In this document: positions 1 through 6,937 of the stretch, piece after piece
How positions within the stretch are numbered: position 1 is the stretch's first letter
Layout: each line of letters opens with the position of its first letter
From: Burkholderiales bacterium
GTDB lineage: Bacteria; Pseudomonadota; Gammaproteobacteria; Burkholderiales; Burkholderiaceae_C
Reading direction: 5' to 3'
Assembly: GCA_947458895.1 (NCBI GenBank)
Contig: CANHBY010000065.1
Span: 1 to 6,998, forward strand
DNA: 6,998 nucleotides
Position numbers and translations under genes: made by a program
Notes under the pieces: generated by a model
What the model saw: the letters and a program-made list of their open reading frames with translations, nothing else
The model's database searches: none
What the model was told of the DNA's origin: nothing

Positions 1-2138
1 AAGGTGAGCCAGTGGATGAATTTGCGTACGTAAGCACCATAGACCTCGGCAGCGCGGTCGGGGTCCGGCTCATCGGCGTCATCCACCAGAAACACCAAAT
101 CCAGGTCACTGCCATAGCCGAGCTCTTTGCCACCCAGTTTGCCGTAGGCCAGGATGGCAAAGCGGGGCTCGGCACGGTGAGCGTTCTTCAGGCAGGGCCA
201 GCTCCAGCGCAGCGCGCAAGCCAAGGTGGCGTCAGCCAGGGCCGAGAGGTCGTCAGCCACCTGCTCGACAGTGATGCGGCCTTCCAGGTCGCGCACCAGA
301 GTGCGAAAGACCTCGGCATGGTGGGCGCGTCGCAGGGTGTCGAGCAAGGCCTCCTCGTCGGCTTCACCGGCGCGCTGCCAGGCTTGGTGGCGTTGGGTCA
401 GTTCAGCCAAATAGCCAGCCGCATCGAAACGCCCATGAACCAGGCGTTCATCAGCGAGTTCGTCGATCACACCGGGGTGGCGCATCAGGTAGCGCATAGG
501 CCAGCGAGCCAGCCCCAACAAACGCATCAGGCGGTGGTGCACACCAGGTCGCTCCACCAGCAAGGCGATGTAGCTCTCGCGGCGGAGCAAAGGCTCAAGC
601 CAATCCATGAAAAGCTCCACAGCGGCCAGATCGCATTGGCCATTGCGCAGCGCTTGTACAGAGCGTTGCATCAGGTGCGATAAGCGCTGCTTGGTGTCCT
701 CGCGCAGCATCTTGAGGCGCCCCTGTTCACTCCAGGCCCGGACCCGCTTGGCCAGCTCAGGAGGCAGGTCATCGATCACCTGCTCGCTGTCAATGGGCAG
801 AGAAGGCGATCCGCAGCGACTGCATCCGCGCGAGACCGCCTCTTCGTTGTGGCGGGCCTGGGGCTCGTGAAGCAAGGCGTCGAACTCGGTGGCAACAAAT
901 TCGCGGGTTTCGCAAAAGCGCTGCAGCAAAGCGCACACATCAGGCTGAGGCGGGAACAGGCTGGCGGCGATCCAGGCCAGGTCGGCATCCTGGGTCGGCA
1001 GCATGTGGGTTTGTTGGTCGTCGAGATACTGAATGCGATGCTCTAACTCGCGCAGGAACACATAAGCCTGAGCAAGCTTGTGAGCGACCTCCGGCTTCAT
1101 GAGGCCGCCCTGGGTGAGATATTTCAGTGCTTTGAGGGTTGAACGGGTGCGGATTTCAGGGAACTGACCTCCGCGCACGACCAGCAACAACTGCACGATG
1201 AATTCGATCTCGCGGATGCCTCCACGCGAGAGCTTGACATCATTCGCCCGCTCTGGCCGGCCAGCTGCACGACGCTGGGCTTCGTCTCGCACTTTGCGGT
1301 GCAGTTGGCGCAAGCTCTCAAAGACACCGTAATCCAGATAGCGCCGGTAAACGAAGGCAGACACCACACTGCGCAGCGCCAGGGCACGACCACTGAGAAC
1401 ACTTTCTCGTGGGGCCACCACACGGCTCTTGAGCCAAGCAAACCGCTCCCACTCGCGACCCTGCACTTGAAAATACTCTTCCAACATCGCCAGGCTGACG
1501 GCCGCAGGGCCTGAGTTACCGTTGGGCCGCAGCGCCAGGTCGACACGGAACACTTGGCCGTCTTCGGTGGTGTCGCCAATCAAGGCGTAGAGCCGCCGAG
1601 CCAGATGAGCAAAATATTCGTGTGCCGTGATGGATGCGCTGGCTCCACCCTCAGTTTGGCCATCTTCTTCATAGACATAGATCAGGTCGATGTCGGAAGA
1701 CACGTTGAGCTCACGTGCGCCCAGTTTGCCCATGCCCACGATCCAGAAATCGATCCGCTGACCCGAGGGGGAAAGGGGTGCGCCGAAGGCCGCGTCCAGC
1801 TCCGCCAGTGCTTGGGCCAGCGCGAGCTCCAGCGTGGCCTCGGCCAACTCGCTCATGGCCAGAGTCACGTCTTGCATGGGTGCCGCCTGCTCCACATCAC
1901 GCACGACCAGCCGCTCGAGCACTGCATGACGAGCGACGCGCAATGCGCTGGCCAAACTGCGGCCCTGGGCCTGCAACAACTTGACCAGTGAGACAACATC
2001 GTCACGTCGGGGCAGGCCCTTAGGCAACAAACTCAGCTCAGCCGGGTAGCGCCGCCGCACGCGTTGAACGAAACGGCTGTATCCGGCGCCCCGCTCAGGC
2101 TGCGGCGCCATCGAGAGATCATGGGTTTGAGTCGTCAT
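1..2138 (-). CDS. glnE: Bifunctional glutamine synthetase adenylyltransferase / adenylyl-removing enzyme GlnE (C-terminus cut by window edge)
   Basis: Cytoplasmic enzyme that adds AMP to, and removes it from, glutamine synthetase in response to PII and glutamine, tuning ammonia assimilation. I translated the minus strand through all 712 visible codons and found no stop. The N-terminal adenylyl-removing domain carries VGMGKLGARELNVSSDIDL, with metal-binding-type aspartates D149 and D151. Family-typical segments follow: RPNGNSGP (204-211), SRGGIREIEFIVQ (304-316) and YLDDQQTHMLP (about 372-382). The C-terminal adenylyltransferase domain begins with AYGKLGGKELGYGSDLDLVF, with D678 and D680. The visible protein ends at FIHWLT. 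Full-length homologues are about 900-950 residues, so about 200 are off the left edge. The N-terminus is about 25 residues shorter before the first motif than in E. coli. ATG at 2138 is chosen because AGGTGG lies 6 nt upstream; an in-frame ATG at 2144 has no room for a ribosome binding site. The gene is divergent from yhdP. Seen: motifs and open frame. Known: family function. Confidence 0.97.
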   Translation of the reverse strand, partial: MTTQTHDLSMAPQPERGAGYSRFVQRVRRRYPAELSLLPKGLPRRDDVVSLVKLLQAQGRSLASALRVARHAVLERLVVRDVEQAAPMQDVTLAMSELAEATLELALAQALAELDAAFGAPLSPSGQRIDFWIVGMGKLGARELNVSSDIDLIYVYEEDGQTEGGASASITAHEYFAHLARRLYALIGDTTEDGQVFRVDLALRPNGNSGPAAVSLAMLEEYFQVQGREWERFAWLKSRVVAPRESVLSGRALALRSVVSAFVYRRYLDYGVFESLRQLHRKVRDEAQRRAAGRPERANDVKLSRGGIREIEFIVQLLLVVRGGQFPEIRTRSTLKALKYLTQGGLMKPEVAHKLAQAYVFLRELEHRIQYLDDQQTHMLPTQDADLAWIAASLFPPQPDVCALLQRFCETREFVATEFDALLHEPQARHNEEAVSRGCSRCGSPSLPIDSEQVIDDLPPELAKRVRAWSEQGRLKMLREDTKQRLSHLMQRSVQALRNGQCDLAAVELFMDWLEPLLRRESYIALLVERPGVHHRLMRLLGLARWPMRYLMRHPGVIDELADERLVHGRFDAAGYLAELTQRHQAWQRAGEADEEALLDTLRRAHHAEVFRTLVRDLEGRITVEQVADDLSALADATLACALRWSWPCLKNAHRAEPRFAILAYGKLGGKELGYGSDLDLVFLVDDADEPDPDRAAEVYGAYVRKFIHWLT

Positions 2139-2144
2139 GCGCAT

Positions 2145-2150
2145 CCACCT
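2145..2150 (-). promoter_or_regulatory. Ribosome binding site of glnE
   Basis: On the minus strand this reads AGGTGG and sits 6 nt before the ATG at 2138. It decides between two in-frame ATG codons two codons apart (2144 and 2138), because it directly abuts the upstream one. Confidence 0.65.
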
Positions 2151-2233
2151 GCTCAGAGAAAGGCTCACCGAAAACACCTGCTTCGCTCACGCCAAGAGGG
2201 CATTGTGCTAGTGTGTAGCAGCCGCGTGGAAAA

Positions 2234-2260
2234 GGGCTGCGAGCGGTATCGCAGTAGCCC
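2234..2260 (+). other. Imperfect hairpin just upstream of yhdP
   Basis: GGGC+TGCGA (2234-2242) can pair with TCGCA (2249-2253) and GCCC (2257-2260). The loop is GCGGTA and there is a 3-nt bulge (GTA). It ends 21 nt before the first yhdP ATG, so it would fall in the yhdP leader if transcription starts upstream. There is no U-tract after it, so it is not an intrinsic terminator. Function unknown; it may be chance in GC-rich DNA. Confidence 0.3.
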
Positions 2261-2281
2261 CGCCCTGATTGGTCTGGGTTC

Positions 2282-5200
2282 ATGCCTTCCTGTTCACCTG
2301 TCGCTGTCATGCCTGTTGAATCGCCATCCACGCCGCCGATGTCGTTGATCGACGCTGTCACCTCTGCAAACCGCCCTGGGTGGCGTCAAGTTTTGCGCCG
2401 CCTTTTGGGCTGGGTGCTGGGGTTGAGCGCAGTGGGCCTGGGTTTAACCCTGTTGCTTTGGGTCGGACTTCATTGGTTCATTTTGCCGCAGATCGACCAG
2501 TGGCGCCCAGACATCGAGACCCGCGCCAGCCGGCTTTTGGGAGTGCCCGTGCGCATAGGGCATATCAGCGTGGAATCCAAGGGCTGGTCGCCTGCGATTG
2601 AGTTGCATGATGTGAACGTGCTGGATGCCCAAGGAGGCGCCGCGCTCAGGCTGCCAAAGGTGCTCGCCACCTTGTCAGCCAGGTCTGTATGGGTGATGTC
2701 GCCGCGCTTTCGCCAGTTACTCATCGAAGATGCTCACCTTGAGATCAACCGTGACGCGCAGGGCAAGATCTCGGTGGCTGGCTTGGCGCTGCACTCGGGC
2801 CAACCCGAGACCGGATCAATGGACGGCCTCGACTGGCTGCTGCGGCAAACAGAAATCGCCGTCCTTCACAGCAGCTTGCGCTGGACCGATGCCCAGCGCC
2901 AAGCCCCACCGCTCGACCTGACCCAGGTTACGCTGGTCATTCGCAATGGTTTGGGGCAACATGCGCTGCGCCTGGACGCCACGCCCCCGGCCGAGTTGGG
3001 CGAGCACTTCACTGTGCGCGGAAAGTTCACTCAATCACTGCTCAAAAAGCCAGGCGAGTGGCAGCGTTGGAATGGCACGCTTTACGCTGAACTGCCGCGC
3101 GCTGATATCAGCCAGCTCAAAGCCTACGCGGCTCTGCCCTTCGACTTGCAGGATGGGTTTGGCGCGGCACGGGCCTGGTTGGATTTCAAGAACGGCCAAG
3201 TTCAAGCCGCCACAGTAGACGTCGCACTGATGGCGGTGGCCGCGCAGCTTTCGCCAGATGTGGCCCCCTTCTCGCTGCTAAAGATACAAGGTCGCTTCAA
3301 CGTCGAGGTCAAAGGCGACAGCCATCGGCTCTCACTTGAACAATTTGGATTCACGACCCAAGTGTCGTGTCAAGGCTCAAATGTCGCTTGCTCGCTTGCC
3401 CTCAAACCCGATGGCGTCGTTGCTTCTCGTCGTCATAGCCCAAGCTATGACTCCTCGTCGCGCCTAGCCAGCGGGCTTGATGGCGGCGCGATCAAACGAC
3501 ATTTCAGCCTTGACACGACACTAGCTCAGGTCGAATGGCCCCGCGGCGACATCAAGCTAAGCTGGGATCAAGCCGATGGGGAGACCATCCGCCGGGGCGA
3601 GCTCAGCGCCGATCGTCTGGATCTCGGTGTGATGAGTCAGATTGCTGGCCACATTCCACTGAGCCCCGCCCTTCGCCAGACCCTGGCCGAGCGACAGCCT
3701 CAAGGCGTGGTGCAGGGTTTGAGTGCGGCTTGGGAAGGCCCAGCGGCATCTCCGGCTCACTACCGCGTCAAGGGCCGCATTCAAAACCTGGGTATGCGCG
3801 CAGTGGCGCATACAGAGGACGAAACTCATTTGGGGTGGCCGGGCCTGCAGGGTGCCTCGCTCGACATCACAGCCTCCGACAAAGGGGGCCGCGCTGAGGT
3901 GCAAATTGAAAATGGCGAAATCACATTCCCAGGGTTGTTCCAGGAGCCCAGGGTGCCAGTGACGCGACTCAGCGCCAAACTTCAGTGGCGCGTGGAGCCC
4001 GGCAAAACGCCTGCTGAGCCGGCCCGGATCACGCTCAATGTGTCGCCGGCAACGATCTCGAATGAAGATCTTCAAGCAGAATTCCGCGCCACCTGGAGCA
4101 ACCAGCCCGCCCCCTCTGATCCGAGCATTAACCCTGGGGTTCTCGATCTGAGCGGCAAGCTCCTGTCTGGGCGTGCCGATCGAGTGCCACGCTACCTGCC
4201 CCAGCATTTGCCAGAGCGGGTGCGCGACTACCTCTCGCTGGCCCTGCTTGGCGGCCGATTGAGCGATGTGAACTTTGCCGTCAGGGGCGACTTGCGAAAC
4301 TTTCCTTTTCGCAACCTGGGCCCTGATGGGCAACCGCTGGGTGAGTTCCGGATTGCCGGCCAGGTGGAGGGTTTGACATTGGCCTATGTGCCAGACCACC
4401 CGGCCCACGATGACGTACCGCCCATGATCTCGCCCTGGCCAGCCCTGAGCCAGGTCGGGGGCGAATTGATCTTCGATCGCACCAGCATGCAGATCCGAAA
4501 CGCACGCGGCCAATATCGCCAGGTTCAACTCGGCCGGGTGCAGGCCGGCATCAATGACTTCATCACTAACCCGACGCTCACTGTGTCGGGGCAAGGTCAA
4601 GGCCCTCTGGCCGACATGTTAGGCTTTGTGAATTCTTCGCCGGTGGGTCCATGGACACAAGGGGCCCTCGCTCAAACTCAGGCCACCGGGCCTGCTGAGC
4701 TCAAGTTGGCGCTGTCAATACCCCTGAACAATCTGGAGGCATCCAAGGTCAGGGGCAGTGTCATGATGGCTGGAAACGACTTCCGGCTCAGCCCTGCCCT
4801 GCCTTTGTTTGGAGGCACTCGAGGCCAGGTGGAATTCACGCAGAGCGGTTTCTCGTTGGCCAACCTGAGCACCCAGCTCATGGGGGGGGAGAGCCGCGTC
4901 GAAGGCGGCTGGCAAGTGGACACTGGCTTACGCATCAAGGCACAAGGCTCAGTGACGGCCGAGGGGATTCGGCAGGCCTCCGAATGGGAAGCGCTGGCCC
5001 AGGCAGCGACAACCTTCACTGGGCAAACAAACTACCGCCTGTCTGTGGGATGGCTCCATGGCCACCCCGATATTCTTCTCAATAGCGACACCGTAGGCCT
5101 GGCCATCGCCCTGCCCTCGCCTTTGGGCAAGGCGGCAGAGACTTCCTGGCCGGTCAAGCTGCAGATCTCCGCGCAACCCCCTGGGGATACGCCCGACGCG

Positions 5201-6679
5201 CCCCAACTCGACAACGTCAATCTGAGTGTGGGGCCACACTTCCAGGCCCAGTACCTGCGTAACATCTCGCTTCAACCTGCCAAAGTGCTCAGAGGCCACC
5301 TCTCGATCAAGTCGCCCGCCGCTGACGATGCCGATATGGCAAGCCTGATCAAAAGCCCCGAGCGGGGCGTCTCGGCAGATTTTTCACTGGCCACCCTCAG
5401 CCTCGATGCATGGCAAAGCCTGTTGGCGAAACTCCCCATTCAAGATGCAACACCCGCGTCGCCTGAGGCACCCGGCCCCTCCTCTTACCTACCCAGCCGA
5501 CTGACTGTACGCACCGACGAATTGGTGGTGGGCTCACGAAAGCTGCGTCATGTAAGGGCTCAGGTGAGCCAAGAAGGTGGCAATTGGCGCGCCAAGCTCG
5601 ATTCGGATTCCATCGACGGACTGATCGAATACCAACCCGCACACCGAGGAACCTCGGGCAAGGTAATAGCCCACTTGAACCGCCTGAACCTGCCGCCAGC
5701 CGAGGCCACGCAGGCACAAGCCTTGTCACCCGATCAACAGCCCGAGAACCTCCCTGCAATCGATATCGTGATTGATGACTTGGAGCTTCTCGGCAAGAAA
5801 CTGGGCCGCCTGGAAATCGATGCCGGAAACCGGCCCAACTCTCCAGACTGGCAGCTCTCACGCCTGACACTGACCACCCCCGAATCCACCCTCAGCGCCC
5901 ATGGGCTGTGGGGCACCGTCGACACCGGCGGCAAAGCCGGGGCTCGGCGCACGATCGTGGATTTCAAGCTTCAACTCAAGGACACCGGCGCCTTTGTCGA
6001 GCGGCTCGGCATGGCCCGTGCTATCAAGGGCGCCAAGGGCGTGATGTCTGGCCAACTCTCCTGGCTTGGCTCGCCCCTCAACTTCGACTACCGCCTCACC
6101 AACGGTCAAATGAATGTAGCGCTTGAATCGGGGCAGTTTTTAAAAGCCGATGCCGGCGCGGCCAAGCTCTTGGGAGTGCTCAGCCTGCAATCCCTGCCAA
6201 GACGACTTGTTCTCGATTTTCGCGATGTGTTCCAGGAGGGCTTCGCCTTCGACAGCCTTACTGGCGATGTGACGCTGGCCAAGGGCATTGCCAGCACGAA
6301 TAACCTGCATATGCGCGGCGTGCAAGCCGTGGTGCTGATGGAAGGCAGCGCGGATCTGCGCCATGAGACCCAAGACCTTCATGTCGTCGTGCTGCCCGAG
6401 ATCAATGCGGGCACTGCCTCACTGGCCTATGCGGTGATCAACCCTGCGCTCGGCTTGGGCACCTTTTTGGCACAGCTCTTTCTGCGCAAGCCGCTGGCCC
6501 TAGCAAACTCTCGGGAGTTCCACATCACAGGCACCTGGGCCGACCCCCAGGTGGAGCGCATCGAGCGCAAACCAGAGGGCGCAGCGGAAAATGACAGCTC
6601 AGCACCTGATTCAACACCAGCCTCCACGCCAGCCTCCACGCCAGCCTCAGCCCCTGCGGCGAATGAGGCGCCGCGCTAG
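2282..6679 (+). CDS. yhdP: YhdP family (TIGR02099) AsmA-like inner-membrane-anchored envelope protein
   Basis: A 1465-codon gene. YhdP-type AsmA-like proteins (with TamB and YdbH in E. coli) are anchored in the inner membrane, span the periplasm as long beta-rich bodies with a hydrophobic groove, and are implicated in moving phospholipids to the outer membrane. Sequence evidence: a basic stretch (R35-R40), then one hydrophobic helix at about 42-66. Next comes the family-like start of the periplasmic part (LGVPVRIGHISVESKG, about 86-101), with FTVRGKF and LDATPP further on. The C-terminal AsmA-like block NPALGLGTFLAQLFLRKPLA (from 1387) is followed by FHITGTWADP (1413-1422). The tail (1434-1465) is Pro/Ala/Ser/Thr-rich. 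It is longer than E. coli YhdP (about 1266 residues). In-frame ATGs at 2282, 2309 and 2339 are all possible starts; none has a clear ribosome binding site, and 2339 would leave a more usual short cytoplasmic N-terminus. No frameshift seen. Function is inferred from family. Confidence 0.92.
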   Translation: MPSCSPVAVMPVESPSTPPMSLIDAVTSANRPGWRQVLRRLLGWVLGLSAVGLGLTLLLWVGLHWFILPQIDQWRPDIETRASRLLGVPVRIGHISVESKGWSPAIELHDVNVLDAQGGAALRLPKVLATLSARSVWVMSPRFRQLLIEDAHLEINRDAQGKISVAGLALHSGQPETGSMDGLDWLLRQTEIAVLHSSLRWTDAQRQAPPLDLTQVTLVIRNGLGQHALRLDATPPAELGEHFTVRGKFTQSLLKKPGEWQRWNGTLYAELPRADISQLKAYAALPFDLQDGFGAARAWLDFKNGQVQAATVDVALMAVAAQLSPDVAPFSLLKIQGRFNVEVKGDSHRLSLEQFGFTTQVSCQGSNVACSLALKPDGVVASRRHSPSYDSSSRLASGLDGGAIKRHFSLDTTLAQVEWPRGDIKLSWDQADGETIRRGELSADRLDLGVMSQIAGHIPLSPALRQTLAERQPQGVVQGLSAAWEGPAASPAHYRVKGRIQNLGMRAVAHTEDETHLGWPGLQGASLDITASDKGGRAEVQIENGEITFPGLFQEPRVPVTRLSAKLQWRVEPGKTPAEPARITLNVSPATISNEDLQAEFRATWSNQPAPSDPSINPGVLDLSGKLLSGRADRVPRYLPQHLPERVRDYLSLALLGGRLSDVNFAVRGDLRNFPFRNLGPDGQPLGEFRIAGQVEGLTLAYVPDHPAHDDVPPMISPWPALSQVGGELIFDRTSMQIRNARGQYRQVQLGRVQAGINDFITNPTLTVSGQGQGPLADMLGFVNSSPVGPWTQGALAQTQATGPAELKLALSIPLNNLEASKVRGSVMMAGNDFRLSPALPLFGGTRGQVEFTQSGFSLANLSTQLMGGESRVEGGWQVDTGLRIKAQGSVTAEGIRQASEWEALAQAATTFTGQTNYRLSVGWLHGHPDILLNSDTVGLAIALPSPLGKAAETSWPVKLQISAQPPGDTPDAPQLDNVNLSVGPHFQAQYLRNISLQPAKVLRGHLSIKSPAADDADMASLIKSPERGVSADFSLATLSLDAWQSLLAKLPIQDATPASPEAPGPSSYLPSRLTVRTDELVVGSRKLRHVRAQVSQEGGNWRAKLDSDSIDGLIEYQPAHRGTSGKVIAHLNRLNLPPAEATQAQALSPDQQPENLPAIDIVIDDLELLGKKLGRLEIDAGNRPNSPDWQLSRLTLTTPESTLSAHGLWGTVDTGGKAGARRTIVDFKLQLKDTGAFVERLGMARAIKGAKGVMSGQLSWLGSPLNFDYRLTNGQMNVALESGQFLKADAGAAKLLGVLSLQSLPRRLVLDFRDVFQEGFAFDSLTGDVTLAKGIASTNNLHMRGVQAVVLMEGSADLRHETQDLHVVVLPEINAGTASLAYAVINPALGLGTFLAQLFLRKPLALANSREFHITGTWADPQVERIERKPEGAAENDSSAPDSTPASTPASTPASAPAANEAPR
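3432..3451. repeat. Perfect short palindrome inside yhdP (8-bp stem, 4-nt loop)
   Basis: GTCATAGC (3432-3439) and its exact reverse complement GCTATGAC (3444-3451) are separated by CCAA. The stretch encodes part of residues 384-390 (RHSPSYD), within a Ser/Cys/Gly-rich segment (about 361-406) that looks unlike the beta-rich body on either side. Whether it is a small inserted palindromic unit or chance cannot be decided here. Confidence 0.6.
3792..3813. repeat. Perfect short palindrome inside yhdP (8-bp stem, 6-nt loop)
   Basis: GTATGCGC (3792-3799) and GCGCATAC (3806-3813) are exact reverse complements around GCAGTG. The protein frame is intact across it (MRAVAHT). Most likely a chance palindrome in GC-rich coding sequence. 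Confidence 0.5.
4882..4889 (+). repeat. G8 homopolymer inside yhdP
   Basis: Eight consecutive G bases encode the end of Met867 and Gly-Gly-Glu. The frame is intact at this length; a gain or loss of one G would truncate the protein near residue 870. Such runs can be slippage sites or sequencing-error sites. Confidence 0.7.
6617..6648 (+). repeat. 12-bp tandem repeat coding the Pro/Ala/Ser/Thr tail of YhdP
   Basis: The unit CCAGCCTCCACG is present twice exactly (6617-6628, 6629-6640), with a third partial copy (CCAGCCTC, 6641-6648). It encodes Pro-Ala-Ser-Thr steps near the C-terminus. The unit length is a multiple of three, so copy-number change would alter tail length without breaking the frame. 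Confidence 0.8.
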
Positions 6680-6684
6680 GGCGT

Positions 6685-6704
6685 GTTAACACTAAAGATG
6701 CCAG
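6685..6704 (+). repeat. Left terminal inverted repeat of the palindromic element
   Basis: GTTAACACTAAAGATGCCAG is the exact reverse complement of 6918-6937. Its outer six bases, GTTAAC, are self-palindromic and lie inside a 10-bp palindrome GTGTTAACAC (6683-6692). The true boundary may therefore be at 6691, with a 14-bp repeat. Confidence 0.9.
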
Positions 6705-6709
6705 ATGCA

Positions 6710-6805
6710 TTGTTCTTCAAAAGGCCTTGAGCAACGCGCAAAACGAAGCCGGGGCAGGTCCCCGGCGAGGCTTTGCAACGCCGCGCAAGGCCTTTTGAAG
6801 AACAA
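6710..6805. repeat. Left internal hairpin of the element
   Basis: A perfect 20-bp stem pairs 6710-6729 (TTGTTCTTCAAAAGGCCTTG) with 6786-6805. Further in, GCAAA (6738-6742) can pair with TTTGC (6772-6776). The tip is a GC stem, GCCGGGG (6748-6754) with CCCCGGC (6760-6766), around a 5-nt loop CAGGT. Being close downstream of yhdP it could impede or end transcription, but no U-tract follows, so I do not call it an intrinsic terminator. Confidence 0.85.
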
Positions 6806-6813
6806 CCCTTCGG

Positions 6814-6914
6814 GAACGTGGCCATTGGGGCGCAGCGCGGCGTTGCACGTCTCGCCAAGGCGAATAGCCTTGGCAGCGCCGCGCGCCTTGCCCTGCGCCC
6901 CAATGACCGCGTTC
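6814..6914. repeat. Right internal hairpin of the element
   Basis: A 13-bp perfect core pairs CATTGGGGCGCAG (6823-6835) with CTGCGCCCCAATG (6893-6905). It extends outward across one mismatch and one G-T pair through GAACG (6814-6818) with CGTTC (6910-6914). The tip is a separate perfect 8-bp stem, GCCAAGGC (6854-6861) with GCCTTGGC (6867-6874), loop GAATA. CGCGGCG (6836-6842) can also pair with CGCCGCG (6877-6883). Confidence 0.85.
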
Positions 6915-6917
6915 GCA

Positions 6918-6937
6918 CTGGCATCTTTAGTGTTAAC
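6918..6937 (-). repeat. Right terminal inverted repeat of the palindromic element
   Basis: CTGGCATCTTTAGTGTTAAC mirrors 6685-6704 without mismatch. The pairing stops sharply on both sides: 6684/6938 and 6705/6917 do not pair. GTTAAC at 6932-6937 is also a direct copy of 6685-6690. Confidence 0.9.

Larger units (their letters stand above)
2139..2281. promoter_or_regulatory. Divergent intergenic region between glnE and yhdP
   Basis: This 143-bp region separates the two divergent start codons, so promoters for both genes are expected in or near it. I see no convincing sigma-70 pair. A weak extended -10-like string on the plus strand (TG at 2206-2207, then TAGTGT at 2209-2214) has no good -35 partner. 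An in-frame TGA on the minus strand about 40 nt upstream of the glnE start closes that reading frame. The assignment rests on gene orientation, not on a recognised motif. Confidence 0.4.
6685..6937. mobile_element. 253-bp nested-palindrome, MITE-like intergenic element
   Basis: It is bounded by a perfect 20-bp inverted repeat (6685-6704 and 6918-6937; left arm GTTAACACTAAAGATGCCAG). Inside are two large hairpins, 6710-6805 and 6814-6914, joined by a short linker holding CCCTTCGGG. The outer arms are AT-rich and the interior is very GC-rich, unlike the even composition of yhdP. It starts 5 bp after the yhdP stop. No transposase or recognisable protein is encoded, so if mobile it depends on an enzyme supplied elsewhere. 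Seen: all base pairing. Inference: mobile or dispersed nature, because copy number cannot be judged from one window. Alternatives are a REP/BIME-like intergenic repeat, a structured RNA, or a large bidirectional terminator. I cannot assign it to a named IS family. Confidence 0.6.

Noticed and set aside
12..683. Plus-strand open frame of 223 codons
   Set aside because: It lies entirely antisense to glnE, whose minus-strand frame carries diagnostic motifs throughout this interval; the plus translation resembles no family.
3557..4600. Minus-strand open frame of 347 codons
   Set aside because: It is antisense to the conserved body of yhdP. Long antisense frames are expected in high-GC coding DNA, and the translation shows no domain or motif.
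5397..5870. Minus-strand open frame of 157 codons
   Set aside because: Another antisense shadow of yhdP with no protein-like features.
6710..6805. Intrinsic terminator for yhdP
   Set aside because: The hairpin is strong, but no run of T follows it on the plus strand, so the usual Rho-independent signature is missing.
6676..6924. Minus-strand 82-codon frame in the palindromic element
   Set aside because: Its sequence is explained by the inverted repeats (mirror pieces occur on the plus strand), it has no clear ribosome binding site, and it ends inside the yhdP stop region. Not called as a gene.
6685..6937. Integron attC site
   Set aside because: The size and palindromic form are suggestive, but I could not find paired RYYYAAC/GTTRRRY core sites in the expected arrangement, and no integrase or cassette is visible.
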